Assembly: GCA_003552425.1 (NCBI GenBank)
Contig: PUMC01000114.1
Span: forward strand, 1 to 9,059
Reading direction: 5' to 3'
Length of the DNA: 9,059 nucleotides
Source of the DNA: Candidatus Acetothermia bacterium
Lineage (GTDB): Bacteria > Bipolaricaulota > Bipolaricaulia > Bipolaricaulales > Bipolaricaulaceae
The notes under the pieces are model-generated. The model saw only the letters and a list, made by a program, of their open reading frames with translations. It ran no database searches and was not told the origin of the DNA. This document shows positions 1 through 5,813 of the stretch, piece by piece. The position numbers and the translations under genes were made by a program. Position 1 is the stretch's first letter, and every line of letters starts with the position of its first letter.

Positions 1-683
1 AGGACTATCCTGAGGACGAACTGATGGAGGTGTGGGGCCTCACCCCGCCCGATTACCCCTTCGGGATCTACGATGGTCCGTCCCTCCCTGAGATCGACGA
101 TCGAGACGGTTTCGAAGGGGTCATCGTGCTCTACCGGCGGCCGATGGAGGAGTGGAGCCGTACCGAGCACGAGCTTCGCGACCAGATCCGGCGCACGGTG
201 TACCATGAACTCGGCCATCGCCTGGGCTTCCCCGAGGAGGGAATGCCCGACGTGTTGCGTGGTGGTGTGGGGGGCCGCTGGGCTTCCGATGCCCTGCGCA
301 GAGAAGCAGCGCGCTTCCTCCAGCAGGCCCGCCATGATGCCGCGGCCGCGCGTTGCCTCCTCAGGGAGGGCGCCTACGACTGGGCGCTCGATGCTGCCCT
401 GGCGGCCGCTGAACGGGGGCTGCGTGCCGCGCTGATGGCCGGCGGTCAGGATCCGGACGCGCTCACCGAGGACGGTGTCGGCGAGCTCCTCGGGCGGTTG
501 GTCTCCGGGGACCGCAGTTGGCGCGCCTACAAGGCGTTCGTCCGGTTGAACCGTGTGAACACAGGGATGGGCGCCGCTTCGCTCCCTCCGCCGGCTGAGC
601 GGGTGCGCGAGGGGGTGGCAGCGGAGGCGGTGGACCTTGCAGATCGCCTGTTAGAGCATGTTTCTGGGGAGGTGAACCGATGA
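1..683 (+). CDS. Zincin-like metallopeptidase fused to HEPN-like domain (5' partial)
   Basis: The reading frame is open from the left edge, so the N-terminus is outside the window. The first visible ATG (base 24) is probably internal, because the sequence before it (DYPEDEL) already reads like domain sequence. Counting from that ATG, residues 1-75 match the Zincin_1 (PF06262-type) minimal metallopeptidase: GIYDGP at 14-19, IVLYRRP at 34-40, then the zinc-binding HELGH at 61-65 followed by RLGFPEE, which may supply the third ligand. Residues about 88-215 form a mostly helical HEPN-like domain: an Ala-rich helix pair (RHDAAAARCLLREGAYDWALDAA) and a C-terminal AVDLADRLLEHV helix. The Rx4-6H ribonuclease motif of catalytic HEPN toxins is not visible; RVNTG stands where many HEPN proteins have RYP. 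The substrate is unknown. The stop overlaps the macro-domain start by ATGA, so the two products are probably co-translated. The zincin call is firm; the HEPN call is moderate. Confidence 0.8.
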   Translation, partial: DYPEDELMEVWGLTPPDYPFGIYDGPSLPEIDDRDGFEGVIVLYRRPMEEWSRTEHELRDQIRRTVYHELGHRLGFPEEGMPDVLRGGVGGRWASDALRREAARFLQQARHDAAAARCLLREGAYDWALDAALAAAERGLRAALMAGGQDPDALTEDGVGELLGRLVSGDRSWRAYKAFVRLNRVNTGMGAASLPPPAERVREGVAAEAVDLADRLLEHVSGEVNR

Positions 684-1243
684 GCGCGACAACAGAGCTC
701 CGGATCCACGGGTCGGCCGTGCGGCTTCTGCAAGGCGACATCACAGCGCAGGACACCGATGCGGTTGTCAACGCTGCGAACCCTGACCTCGCCCCGGGCG
801 GGGGTGTTGCCGGGGCCATCCACCGGGCGGGCGGGCCCGCGATCACCGAAGCTTGTGCGCATCTCCGGCGCGAGCGGGGGCCTTTGCCGACGGGGGAGGC
901 GGTGATCACCCCGGGGGGTGCGCTCGCCGCGCCGTGGGTCATCCACACGGTGGGCCCGGTGTGGTACGGAGGCACCGGCGGTGAACCGGGACTCCTGGCG
1001 TGTTCGTATCGGGCGTGCCTTGCCATCGTTCGGGAGCAGGGGCTGCGCACGGTGGCGTTTCCCAGCCTGTCCACGGGGGCCTACGGTTACCCGTTGGACA
1101 AGGCGGCCTCCGTGGCGTTGGGAACGGTTGTTGCGGACCTTCGGAAGCACAAGGACACGCCCATCGAGGTGCGGTTCGTGCTCTTCTCCGCGCGGGACCT
1201 TGCCGCGTACGCGGCTGCCTTGGGGGACCTCGCCGAGGGGTAG
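680..1243 (+). CDS. Macro domain protein (ADP-ribose binding/hydrolysing)
   Basis: This 187-aa protein is a single macro domain. Visible hallmarks are LQGDIT (17-22, Asp20 for the adenine), VVNAANPDL (29-37), GGGVAGAIHRAGG (40-52), VIHTVGP (87-93) and the phosphate loop SLSTGAYGYP (129-138). Such domains bind ADP-ribose and often remove it from proteins, or deacetylate O-acetyl-ADP-ribose. In YmdB/MacroD-type enzymes an Asp follows GGGV and takes part in catalysis. Here that position is Ala44, as in Af1521-type macro domains, so a YmdB-like deacetylase label would be unsafe. The start is fixed by a strong GGGGAGGTG ribosome site (666-674, 5-nt spacer) and by the 4-base ATGA overlap with the zincin-HEPN gene. 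There is no signal peptide, so the protein is cytoplasmic. The family assignment is very secure; the activity is inferred. Confidence 0.93.
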   Translation: MSATTELRIHGSAVRLLQGDITAQDTDAVVNAANPDLAPGGGVAGAIHRAGGPAITEACAHLRRERGPLPTGEAVITPGGALAAPWVIHTVGPVWYGGTGGEPGLLACSYRACLAIVREQGLRTVAFPSLSTGAYGYPLDKAASVALGTVVADLRKHKDTPIEVRFVLFSARDLAAYAAALGDLAEG

Positions 1244-1248
1244 CGCAG

Positions 1249-1263
1249 CCCTGCCTGGCAGGG
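1249..1263. repeat. Perfect inverted repeat between macro gene and kinase promoter
   Basis: CCCTGCCTGGCAGGG reads the same on both strands around a central T (7+1+7). It lies 5 bp after the macro-domain stop and overlaps the -35 element of the kinase promoter. As RNA it could form a 6-bp stem with a 3-nt loop, but no T-run follows, so it is a poor intrinsic terminator. Its position also suits a repressor operator. Which role it plays cannot be told from sequence. Confidence 0.5.
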
Positions 1264-1283
1264 AGCGGCGAACCTCCTATAAT
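1255..1283 (+). promoter_or_regulatory. Sigma-70-type promoter of kinase gene, leaderless
   Basis: CTGGCA (1255-1260, four of six matches to TTGACA) is followed after exactly 17 bp by a perfect TATAAT (1278-1283). The ATG starts 7 nt after the -10, so transcription should begin at or one base before the A of the start codon. There is no room for, and no sign of, a Shine-Dalgarno sequence. The transcript is inferred to be leaderless. Confidence 0.75.
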
Positions 1284-1290
1284 CCTCAGC

Positions 1291-3021
1291 ATGCACGCAG
1301 AACATGTAAAACCCGCGCAACCAAGAAAGACGGCGCAAGTCCGCTTCCCCGATGGACGGGTCTTCGAGGGTCCTGTGGGGACGCCTTTGTGCGCGTACAC
1401 GCAAGCCGCCTACCCCGATGCCGCTGTGCCGCCCCTTGCGGGGGTGGTCGACGGCGAGCTGAGGGAGCTTTGTACGCAGGTCGTGCGGGACGCGGAACTC
1501 CGCCCGACGTTCCTCACCGATTCGGAGGGCATCCGCATCTACACGCGATCGCTCAGCTTTCTGCTCGTGGCCGCCGCGCGCGAGGTGTACCCGGGGGCAC
1601 GCCTCATCGTCGATCATTCGGTCCCCTTCGGGGGTTACTACTGCCGCGTCCTTGGTCGTGATCCCTTGTCCGCCGAGGAGCTCAAGACCCTCGAGGGGCG
1701 GATGCGCCGGCTTGTCGAACAGGACCTCCCCATCGTCAAGGAAGAGGTGCCGCCCGAGGATGCCCGAGCCTGGTTTGCCGAGGACGGGGCGACGCACAAG
1801 GGGGAGCTGTTTGCCGACGCTTGGGACCGGGCCACCGTACCCTTGTACCGCGTTGGTGACCTGCGCGATTACTTCTTCGGACCGCTCGTATCGTCGACCG
1901 GCTACCTCCGCTACTTCGCGCTTGTCCCCTATCACGATGGGTTCATCCTGCGGTTTCCGCGACGCGAGCGGCCGACCGAGCTTCAGGATCTCGAAGACTA
2001 CAGCGTCTTGTGGCAAGTGTTCCAGGAGTACGTGCGGTGGCTGGAACTCCTGGGTGTGTTCGACGCCTGGAGCGTCAACGAGGCGGTGAAGAGCGGGCGT
2101 ATGCGCGAGGTGATCCTCGTCTCCGAGGCGCTGCACGAGCTTCGTGTGGGGGAGATCGCTCAGCGCATCGCGGAGCTTCCCGAGGAGCGGCGACAGGTGG
2201 TCCTCGTCGCCGGACCCTCATCGGCGGGAAAGACGACGTTCTCCAAGCGGCTCGCCGTGAAGCTCCTCGCCCAGGGGCTGCGCCCTTACCCCGTGGCCAT
2301 GGACGATTACTTCTTCTCCAGGGAGGAGATGGCCCGACGGGGTTTGACGGACTTCGACGACCTGTCCGCGGTGGACCTACCCCTGTTCCACGAGCAGGTG
2401 GAGCAACTCCTCGACGGGCGGGCGGTGCGCCTGCCCCGGTTCGATTTCCCCACCGGGGAGCGCCAGGCTGGCCTGGAGCTCCAGCTCCGTCCGGGCGCGG
2501 TGTTGTTGGTGGAGGGGCTCCACTGCCTGAATCCGGAGTTTCTCCCCGGAGAGCTCGGTACGCACGCCTTCCGCACCTACGTGTCGGCCCTCACGCAGCT
2601 GAAGCTCGATGACCATGTGCGGCTGTCCACGACGGACACCCGGCTCATCAGGCGTGTGGTCCGCGACGTCGCCTACCGGGGCTACAGCGCCGAGGACACG
2701 TTGCGGCTGTGGGCCAACGTACGCCGGGGGGAGAAGCGCAACGTGTTCCCCTATCAAGGGCGCGCGGACGTGATGTTCAACTCGGCGTTGGCCTACGAGT
2801 GGTCGGTGCTCCGCCCTGTGGTGGAGCCCCTGCTTCGGCAGGTGCGCCATCCCCGGTACCGCATGGAGGCCCAGCGGCTCCTCGACACGTTGCGCTGGTT
2901 CAAGCCGTCGTCGAAGGACGACGTCCCTGCCACGTCGATCCTCCGGGAGTTCATCGGAGGCGGCGTGCTCACTGACTACTTCCCCAGCCCCGAAGAGCGG
3001 GCAGCAAGGAGGCGACGATGA
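1291..3021 (+). CDS. Uridine kinase-family nucleoside kinase with N-terminal TGS/tRNA-SAD-like region
   Basis: This 576-aa cytoplasmic protein has three parts. Residues about 14-70 resemble a TGS domain. Residues about 75-200 resemble the second additional domain of threonyl-tRNA synthetase (DHSVPFGGYYCRV, 108-120) but without that domain's HxxxH metal site. Residues about 300-500 are a P-loop kinase of the uridine kinase/phosphoribulokinase family, with Walker A GPSSAGKTT (308-316), MDDYFFSRE (337-345), DFDDLSAVDLP (354-364), LLVEGLHCLNP (405-415) and a basic RLIRRVVRD segment (451-459). It is expected to phosphorylate uridine/cytidine or a related small molecule with ATP or GTP; the true substrate of this long-form family is uncertain. 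An in-frame start at base 1000 was rejected because it would run through the macro gene. ATG 1291 lies right after a -10 box and begins the recognisable domain. The stop overlaps the flavin-reductase start by ATGA. Confidence 0.9.
   Translation: MHAEHVKPAQPRKTAQVRFPDGRVFEGPVGTPLCAYTQAAYPDAAVPPLAGVVDGELRELCTQVVRDAELRPTFLTDSEGIRIYTRSLSFLLVAAAREVYPGARLIVDHSVPFGGYYCRVLGRDPLSAEELKTLEGRMRRLVEQDLPIVKEEVPPEDARAWFAEDGATHKGELFADAWDRATVPLYRVGDLRDYFFGPLVSSTGYLRYFALVPYHDGFILRFPRRERPTELQDLEDYSVLWQVFQEYVRWLELLGVFDAWSVNEAVKSGRMREVILVSEALHELRVGEIAQRIAELPEERRQVVLVAGPSSAGKTTFSKRLAVKLLAQGLRPYPVAMDDYFFSREEMARRGLTDFDDLSAVDLPLFHEQVEQLLDGRAVRLPRFDFPTGERQAGLELQLRPGAVLLVEGLHCLNPEFLPGELGTHAFRTYVSALTQLKLDDHVRLSTTDTRLIRRVVRDVAYRGYSAEDTLRLWANVRRGEKRNVFPYQGRADVMFNSALAYEWSVLRPVVEPLLRQVRHPRYRMEAQRLLDTLRWFKPSSKDDVPATSILREFIGGGVLTDYFPSPEERAARRRR
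3006..3012 (+). promoter_or_regulatory. Shine-Dalgarno site of flavin reductase-like gene
   Basis: AAGGAGG ends 5 nt before ATG 3018 and lies inside the last codons of the kinase. It supports the overlapping ATGA start and contrasts with the SD-less start of the kinase itself. Confidence 0.8.
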
Positions 3022-3524
3022 CCGAACACGCTTTGTGGAAGGACTTCGACCAGGTGCAAACGCAGGTGGGCGGAAACGGGGCCCTGCTCATCGGACAGGC
3101 CCCGGGCGGAACGCCCAACCCGATGACGATCGGCTGGGGCCTTGGCGGTACGTGTTGGGGCCGGTCGGTGTTCCTCGTCCTCGTGCGGCCCTCGCGCTAC
3201 ACGCACGGCCTCATCGAACAGAGCGGGGCGTTCACGGTAAGCGTTCCGGCAGGGGGGATGGAACGCGAGCTGGCCGTGTGCGGGACGAAGTCGGGACGCG
3301 ACATGGACAAGATCGCTGAACTCGGGCTTGCGATTGCCCAAGGCACGGCGGTGTCCGTGCCCACGCTGGACTTCCCCGGGGTGCACTACGAGTGCCGGGT
3401 CCTTGCCAAGACCGATCTCGTGCCCGATGGGCTCCTGAGTGACGAGGTCCGGTCCAAACACTACCCGTCGGGTGATCTCCACACGCTCTACTTCGGCGAG
3501 GTGCTGGCCATCCACCGGCGGTAG
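3018..3524 (+). CDS. Flavin reductase-like / flavoredoxin family protein
   Basis: This 168-aa protein is a single FMN-binding split-barrel domain of the flavin_reduct (PF01613, DIM6/NTAB) type, in its flavoredoxin-like branch. Visible family features are NPMTIGWG (34-41), CWGRSVFLVLVRPSRYTHGLIE (46-67, read here in its two conserved parts CWGRSVF and VRPSRYT), FTVSVP (72-77), the CGTKSGRDMDKI block (88-99) and the end motif YPSGDLHTLYFGEV (149-162). Such proteins bind FMN and pass electrons in the cytoplasm; the partner is unknown. The gene overlaps the kinase stop by ATGA and has a good GGAGG site, so it is probably translated with it, although no metabolic link between the two is obvious. 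It is the last gene of its operon, and a strong hairpin follows about 30 bp later. Confidence 0.9.
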   Translation: MTEHALWKDFDQVQTQVGGNGALLIGQAPGGTPNPMTIGWGLGGTCWGRSVFLVLVRPSRYTHGLIEQSGAFTVSVPAGGMERELAVCGTKSGRDMDKIAELGLAIAQGTAVSVPTLDFPGVHYECRVLAKTDLVPDGLLSDEVRSKHYPSGDLHTLYFGEVLAIHRR

Positions 3525-3553
3525 GCGGGCACGGGTTCTAAGAAGGGGTACAG

Positions 3554-3580
3554 CCTCCCCGGCCCGCCCGGCCGGGGAGG
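3554..3580. terminator. Bidirectional terminator-like hairpin between convergent genes
   Basis: An 11-bp perfect GC-rich stem (CCTCCCCGGCC at 3554-3564 with its complement at 3570-3580) encloses a 5-nt loop. It sits 30 bp after the flavin reductase stop and 12 bp after the stop of the opposing gene. No T-run follows on the plus strand. On the minus strand the downstream stretch (3540-3550) is only modestly T-rich. A shared stop for both convergent units is the simplest reading. Confidence 0.7.
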
Positions 3581-3591
3581 GCGCTGCCGCC

Positions 3592-4359
3592 TCAGGCGTC
3601 CGGTTCCTCCTCGATCGTTTCGTCGTTCTCCGGCTCCGGTTCTGGTTCGGGCTCCGGTTCGGGTTCAGGGTCGGGCCGCACGTCCGGTACGGGTGGCGGC
3701 TCGATGTCGCCGATTGCGCCGAACGCTAGCCGCACCCCGAAGAACGGTGCCATCACGTCGACCTCACCACCGGCGATGTCCCGGTCGTGGTCCTGCCACC
3801 GGCCGGGCAGCCCTGCCATGTAGCCGGCCCACCCTTCGAGCCCCAGGAAATCGAGGAGCTGGAACTGAAGCCTCACGTGCACCATCGCCCCAAAGAAGGC
3901 GCGCTGCAGGTGCACGGTCGTCGGGTCGCCGATTGCGTCGTCGAAGTCCTCCGCGTAGCGGGCGCGCACGGTGAGTTCAAGATCGCCTCCACCGATCACG
4001 CCACCGAAGCCGAGGAGCGCCCTCGGAGCCAGGCGCTCCACACGTTCGAGTTGGAACCCACCGAACGAGAGCTGGAGCGACGCGCCCTTCGGGCCCACCA
4101 TCGCGTCGGTGGATCCCGAGATGCCGATGCCGCCCAGCGCTGTCCCGCCTGTGACCCCAGCCAATCCGCCCCCGCCGAACACGAGCAGCTGCTCGGGAAG
4201 TGCCGGGTAGTCCGCGCCGGTGAGGGAAGCGTTGAGGCCCGCCAGATCGAGCGTGATCAGCCCCAGCATCGGTCCACCGATCCCGAAGCCCGCCTCCTGG
4301 CCAGCTGCCCCGACCATCAGGAGCCCGCCCAGGAACACCGTCAACAAAGCTCTCCGCAT
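3592..4359 (-). CDS. Secreted glycine-rich hypothetical protein with (Pro-Glu)7 acidic tail
   Basis: I do not recognise this 255-aa protein. It opens with an Arg-Arg then hydrophobic signal peptide (about residues 1-19, likely cut near GAAGQ), so it should be exported. The body has Gly-rich stretches (LLVFGGGGLAGVTGGTALGG, about 58-77) and alternating hydrophobic segments such as HVRLQFQLLDFLGLEGWAGYM that could be beta strands. The tail (228-255) is almost purely acidic and proline-rich: PDP, seven Pro-Glu pairs (231-244), then NDETIEEEPDA. The tail may act as a rigid spacer or cation-binding end. There is no lipobox Cys and no cysteine at all, which suits an envelope protein. The start is supported by an AAGGAGGT site 6 nt before the ATG. 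It is the only gene in its unit and diverges from the hydantoinase gene. Confidence 0.75.
   Translation of the reverse strand: MRRALLTVFLGGLLMVGAAGQEAGFGIGGPMLGLITLDLAGLNASLTGADYPALPEQLLVFGGGGLAGVTGGTALGGIGISGSTDAMVGPKGASLQLSFGGFQLERVERLAPRALLGFGGVIGGGDLELTVRARYAEDFDDAIGDPTTVHLQRAFFGAMVHVRLQFQLLDFLGLEGWAGYMAGLPGRWQDHDRDIAGGEVDVMAPFFGVRLAFGAIGDIEPPPVPDVRPDPEPEPEPEPEPEPENDETIEEEPDA
3628..3675 (-). repeat. Short tandem repeat encoding the Pro-Glu tail
   Basis: On the plus strand this is a run of imperfect 6-bp units of the kind GGTTCG/GGCTCC. Read on the minus strand it encodes Pro-Asp followed by seven Pro-Glu pairs. Such units can expand or contract by slippage in whole codon pairs without breaking the frame, so tail length may vary between strains. 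It is a coding repeat, not a CRISPR or mobile-element feature. Confidence 0.85.
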
Positions 4360-4365
4360 AGCTTA

Positions 4366-4373
4366 CCTCCTTG
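4366..4373 (-). promoter_or_regulatory. Shine-Dalgarno site of the glycine-rich protein gene
   Basis: On the minus strand AAGGAGGT is followed after 6 nt by the ATG at 4359. It is a near-perfect ribosome site and fixes the start. This unit-opening gene therefore differs from the three plus-strand unit-opening genes, which lack such a site. Confidence 0.8.
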
Positions 4374-4378
4374 CACAG

Positions 4379-4407
4379 ATAGTGTGCGGAAGATGCCTTG
4401 GATGCAA
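4379..4407 (-). promoter_or_regulatory. Possible promoter of the glycine-rich protein gene
   Basis: On the minus strand TTGCAT (4407-4402) is followed after 17 bp by CACTAT (4384-4379), a weak match to TATAAT. Transcription would start near 4372, leaving a very short leader that would begin at the Shine-Dalgarno site. The -10 match is poor, so this is tentative. Confidence 0.25.
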
Positions 4408-4432
4408 TGCCGCCCTCCTGTCGCTTCGCCAT

Positions 4433-4442
4433 CCCACGTGGG
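4433..4442. repeat. Palindrome CCCACGTGGG in divergent control region
   Basis: This is a perfect 10-bp palindrome, about -46 to -37 relative to the predicted start of hydantoinase transcription and just upstream of its -35 region. It shares the CCACG/CGTGG half-sites of the palindrome at 4454-4464. A regulator-binding role is plausible but unproven. Confidence 0.4.
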
Positions 4443-4453
4443 CTCGCCCTGCA

Positions 4454-4464
4454 CCACGCCGTGG
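4454..4464. repeat. Inverted repeat CCACG-C-CGTGG in divergent control region
   Basis: Perfect 5-bp arms flank one central base, between the expected -35 and -10 of the hydantoinase promoter. The arms match those of the neighbouring palindrome, with centres about 21 bp apart (two helical turns). A protein bound here would block RNA polymerase. Confidence 0.4.
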
Positions 4465-4466
4465 AG

Positions 4467-4472
4467 TATTCT
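4467..4472 (+). promoter_or_regulatory. -10 element of hydantoinase gene, leaderless
   Basis: TATTCT (five of six matches to TATAAT) ends 6 nt before the ATG at 4479, which places the predicted transcription start on the A of the start codon. The -35 region 17 bp upstream (TCGCCC) is a poor match, so an activator may be needed. No Shine-Dalgarno precedes the gene. Confidence 0.55.
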
Positions 4473-4478
4473 GCCCCC

Positions 4479-5813
4479 ATGGGCGAGCTTCGAATCCGCG
4501 GCGGTACGGTGGTCACCCCCAAAGGGCCCCGCCGCGCCGACCTTCTTGTCCGCGATGGGCGCATCGTCCGCGTGGGCCGCGTGCCCCCCGGAGGGAGGTC
4601 GTGGTCGGCGCACGGACGCATCGTTTTCCCCGGCGTGATCGATGCCCACGTGCATCTTTCACTTCCCGTGGCCGGTACCCGTTCCGCCGACGACTTCCTG
4701 TCCGGTACCCGCGCCGCGGCAGCGGGCGGGGTGACCACGGTGGTCGACTTCACCCTGGGCGCACCGGAGACCACGCTCCCCGAGGCGATCGAGCGCCGCA
4801 TCGCCGAGGCCGCTCCCGCGGTGGTGGACTATGCCCTGCGCGGGGAGATGGTCGGCTGGACGGCCGACCGCACGGACGAGATCGCCGCAGCGGTAGAGCT
4901 GGGCGTGCGCGCGTTCAAGTTCTACCTGAGCTACGCTGAATCGGGCCGCAGGACCTCCCTCGGTACCCTGCGGGCCGCCATGCACGCCATCCGTTCCTTT
5001 GGGGGCGTGGCCATGGTGCACGCTGAGGCCCAGGAGCTTACCGACCCGGAAGGGGGGCCCACCCCCAAGGCTCGCCCAGCCGTCGCCGAGGCGGCCGCCG
5101 TGGCCGAGGTGGGAGCCCTCGCCGCGGACACGGGCTGTGCGGCCTACATCGCCCACATCTCAAGCGCACAGGGCTTGGCGGCGCTCGAGGCAGCGCAGCT
5201 CAGCGGTGCCCCGATTGTCGGCGAGACATGCCCCCAGTACCTCCTCCTCACCGACGAGGTGTACAGACGCGATGATGGCCACCTGTTCACCGTCGTTCCC
5301 CCCCTGAGAACCCATGCCGACGGCCGGGCGCTGTGGCGGGCCCTGGGGGCGATGGCCCTCCAGGCTGTGGCCACCGACCACTGCCCGTTCACCCGCGAGC
5401 AAAAGGAAGCGGGTCGCACGGACCTTTCCAGCGCGCCCTCCGGGCTTCCGGGCCTTGAACTCCTCCCGGCGCTCCTTCTTTCCGAGGGTTGGGCCAAGGG
5501 CCGTCTTTCGCTCCGCAAGGCAGCCTGGTACCTTGCCGAGGGTCCGGCCCGCGCGTTCGGCCTGTTCCCGAGGAAAGGTGCCATCGTCCCCGGTGCCGAT
5601 GCCGACCTTCTCCTTTGGGACCCGCGCATCGAGCGCACCGTGACCGCGGACACGCTCCACATGGCAACGGACTTTTCCCCGTACGAGGGGCATGCGCTTT
5701 CCGGTTCTCCAGTCAGCGTCCTCTCCCGCGGGGACTGGCTCATGAGGGACGGTGAGCTCCTCGCCACGCCGGGCCGGGGGCGGTTTATCCCCTGGGGGAA
5801 GGCCGAGCGATGA
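4479..5813 (+). CDS. Hydantoinase / dihydropyrimidinase-family amidohydrolase
   Basis: This 444-aa cytoplasmic protein is a cyclic amidohydrolase of the D-hydantoinase/dihydropyrimidinase/allantoinase superfamily, which opens cyclic amide rings with a two-metal centre. All metal ligands are visible: DAHVHL (His57, His59), AFKFYLSY (Lys147, to be carboxylated, with Tyr152 five residues on as in hydantoinases), HAEAQ (His181), AHISSAQG (His226) and ATDHCPF (Asp300). The end (GAIVPGADADLLLWDP) is the usual small beta-domain return. The substrate loops differ from textbook D-hydantoinase: VVPPLR (272-277) for CSPPLR, and PSGLPG (320-325) where an NGxPG loop is common, so the substrate is open. 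An upstream in-frame ATG at 4398 was rejected because it adds 27 non-conserved residues and lies upstream of the -10. The stop overlaps yqeB by ATGA, suggesting a role in purine/hydantoin breakdown. Confidence 0.9.
   Translation: MGELRIRGGTVVTPKGPRRADLLVRDGRIVRVGRVPPGGRSWSAHGRIVFPGVIDAHVHLSLPVAGTRSADDFLSGTRAAAAGGVTTVVDFTLGAPETTLPEAIERRIAEAAPAVVDYALRGEMVGWTADRTDEIAAAVELGVRAFKFYLSYAESGRRTSLGTLRAAMHAIRSFGGVAMVHAEAQELTDPEGGPTPKARPAVAEAAAVAEVGALAADTGCAAYIAHISSAQGLAALEAAQLSGAPIVGETCPQYLLLTDEVYRRDDGHLFTVVPPLRTHADGRALWRALGAMALQAVATDHCPFTREQKEAGRTDLSSAPSGLPGLELLPALLLSEGWAKGRLSLRKAAWYLAEGPARAFGLFPRKGAIVPGADADLLLWDPRIERTVTADTLHMATDFSPYEGHALSGSPVSVLSRGDWLMRDGELLATPGRGRFIPWGKAER

Noticed and set aside
1000..1290. 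In-frame N-terminal extension of the kinase
   Set aside because: It would overlap most of the macro gene and the kinase's own promoter, and its residues show no conserved pattern.
1087..2136. 349-aa open frame on the minus strand
   Set aside because: It is antisense to the macro and kinase genes, has no recognisable motif, and its frame is explained by codon bias of the plus-strand genes.
3628..3675. Possible CRISPR or non-coding repeat cluster
   Set aside because: The units are 6 bp, contiguous and in frame with Pro-Glu codons. There are no spacers.
3787..4638. 283-aa open frame on the plus strand opposite the glycine-rich gene
   Set aside because: The minus-strand frame has a signal peptide, a strong Shine-Dalgarno and a coherent composition. 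The plus-strand frame has none of these and would run through the divergent control region into the hydantoinase gene.
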